Shown here: piece by piece, positions 63,886 through 64,000 of the stretch | Layout: the number at the start of each line of letters is the position of its first letter | Numbering within the stretch: the first letter of the stretch is position 1 | NCBI RefSeq assembly: GCF_021605415.1 | Contig: NZ_WKEQ01000014.1 | Span: forward strand, 62,001 to 126,000 | Reading direction: 5' to 3' | DNA length: 64,000 nt | Source: Pseudomonas syringae | GTDB lineage: Bacteria > Pseudomonadota > Gammaproteobacteria > Pseudomonadales > Pseudomonadaceae | Translations under genes and position numbers: made by a program | Notes under the pieces: model-generated | Told to the model about the DNA's origin: nothing | What the model saw: only the letters and a program-made list of their open reading frames with translations | The model's database searches: none

Positions 63886-64000
63886 ATGACCTCCGTAGCC
63901 GACGCCGTACAAGCAATGAAAGCCAAGTTCAACCCAGCCGCTGCTGCCGGCCTGGATCTGGTCTTCGGTTTCCGCATCGACGACACCAAAAACTTCTCGC
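63886..64000 (+). CDS. SCP2 sterol-binding domain protein, start only (cut by window edge)
   Basis: The first 38 codons are visible: MTSVADAVQAMKAKFNPAAA, then AGLDLVFGFRIDDTKNFS. This is the beginning of a single-domain SCP2 protein of about 105 residues, a fold that binds lipids. AAGGA lies eight bases before the ATG. The gene follows the histidine phosphatase closely and may share its transcript. Confidence 0.8.
   Translation, partial: MTSVADAVQAMKAKFNPAAAAGLDLVFGFRIDDTKNFS

Overview
The window reads as a chromosomal segment of a fluorescent Pseudomonas (P. fluorescens group). The evidence is high GC, the uvrC-gacA pair with a TTG-initiated gacA, metH next to a cis-trans fatty-acid isomerase gene, a cobW-cobN-chlI-chlD cobalamin cluster, and many Pseudomonas-type REP/REPIN palindromes. 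I see no rRNA, tRNA, CRISPR array, insertion sequence or prophage. Most of the window is core genome with a few accessory genes.

Layout. 1-2.0 kb: uvrC (cut by the window edge), gacA and a GNAT acetyltransferase, all on the minus strand. 2.1-3.7 kb: an aromatic-rich leader peptide, an intrinsic terminator, a second small aromatic-rich ORF and a class I DAHP synthase; this looks like transcription attenuation of the shikimate pathway. 3.7-6.4 kb: a repeat-built surface-type protein, a P. fragi-like lipase and a parvulin. 6.5-12.1 kb: a yejABEF peptide importer. 12.2-18.2 kb: a ketone-body module with an HbcR-type sigma-54 activator, a sigma-54 promoter with candidate activator sites, a GntP permease, 3-hydroxybutyrate dehydrogenase and acetoacetyl-CoA synthetase. 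18.2-22.0 kb: a 1261-residue putative toxin with a C-terminal HExxH metallopeptidase. 22.1-26.2 kb: an orphan PilT/PilU ATPase, a hybrid histidine kinase and a second parvulin.

26.3-33.0 kb (minus): KDG kinase, a PLP-dependent D-amino-acid deaminase-like enzyme, an IclR regulator, RidA and a polar amino-acid ABC importer. I propose this is a D-glucosaminate to KDG to Entner-Doudoroff route. 33.0-36.1 kb: remains of a relBE-type toxin-antitoxin pair, a thioredoxin-like protein and a TerC/CBS protein preceded by a leader ORF. 36.1-45.7 kb: two divergent cobalamin operons, each behind its own cobalamin riboswitch. One is cobW-cobN-chlI-chlD (aerobic cobaltochelatase) and the other is cbtB-cbtA-cobE-cobM (cobalt uptake and corrin ring synthesis). 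A REPIN lies in frame inside cobN. 45.8-53.7 kb: nfuA, an acyltransferase, cti and B12-dependent metH. 54.0-56.8 kb: two small membrane proteins, then the assimilatory sulfite reductase cysI with its DUF934 partner. 56.9-61.7 kb: a 1611-residue LRR protein of the NEL E3 ubiquitin ligase type, whose catalytic Cys position reads Gly. 61.9-64.0 kb: sohB, a histidine phosphatase and the start of an SCP2-domain protein.

The items most worth a second look are the apparently dead NEL ligase, the aspzincin-tailed toxin, the proposed glucosaminate operon, the double-leader attenuator, the leader ORF before terC, the REPIN inside cobN and the decayed toxin-antitoxin locus.
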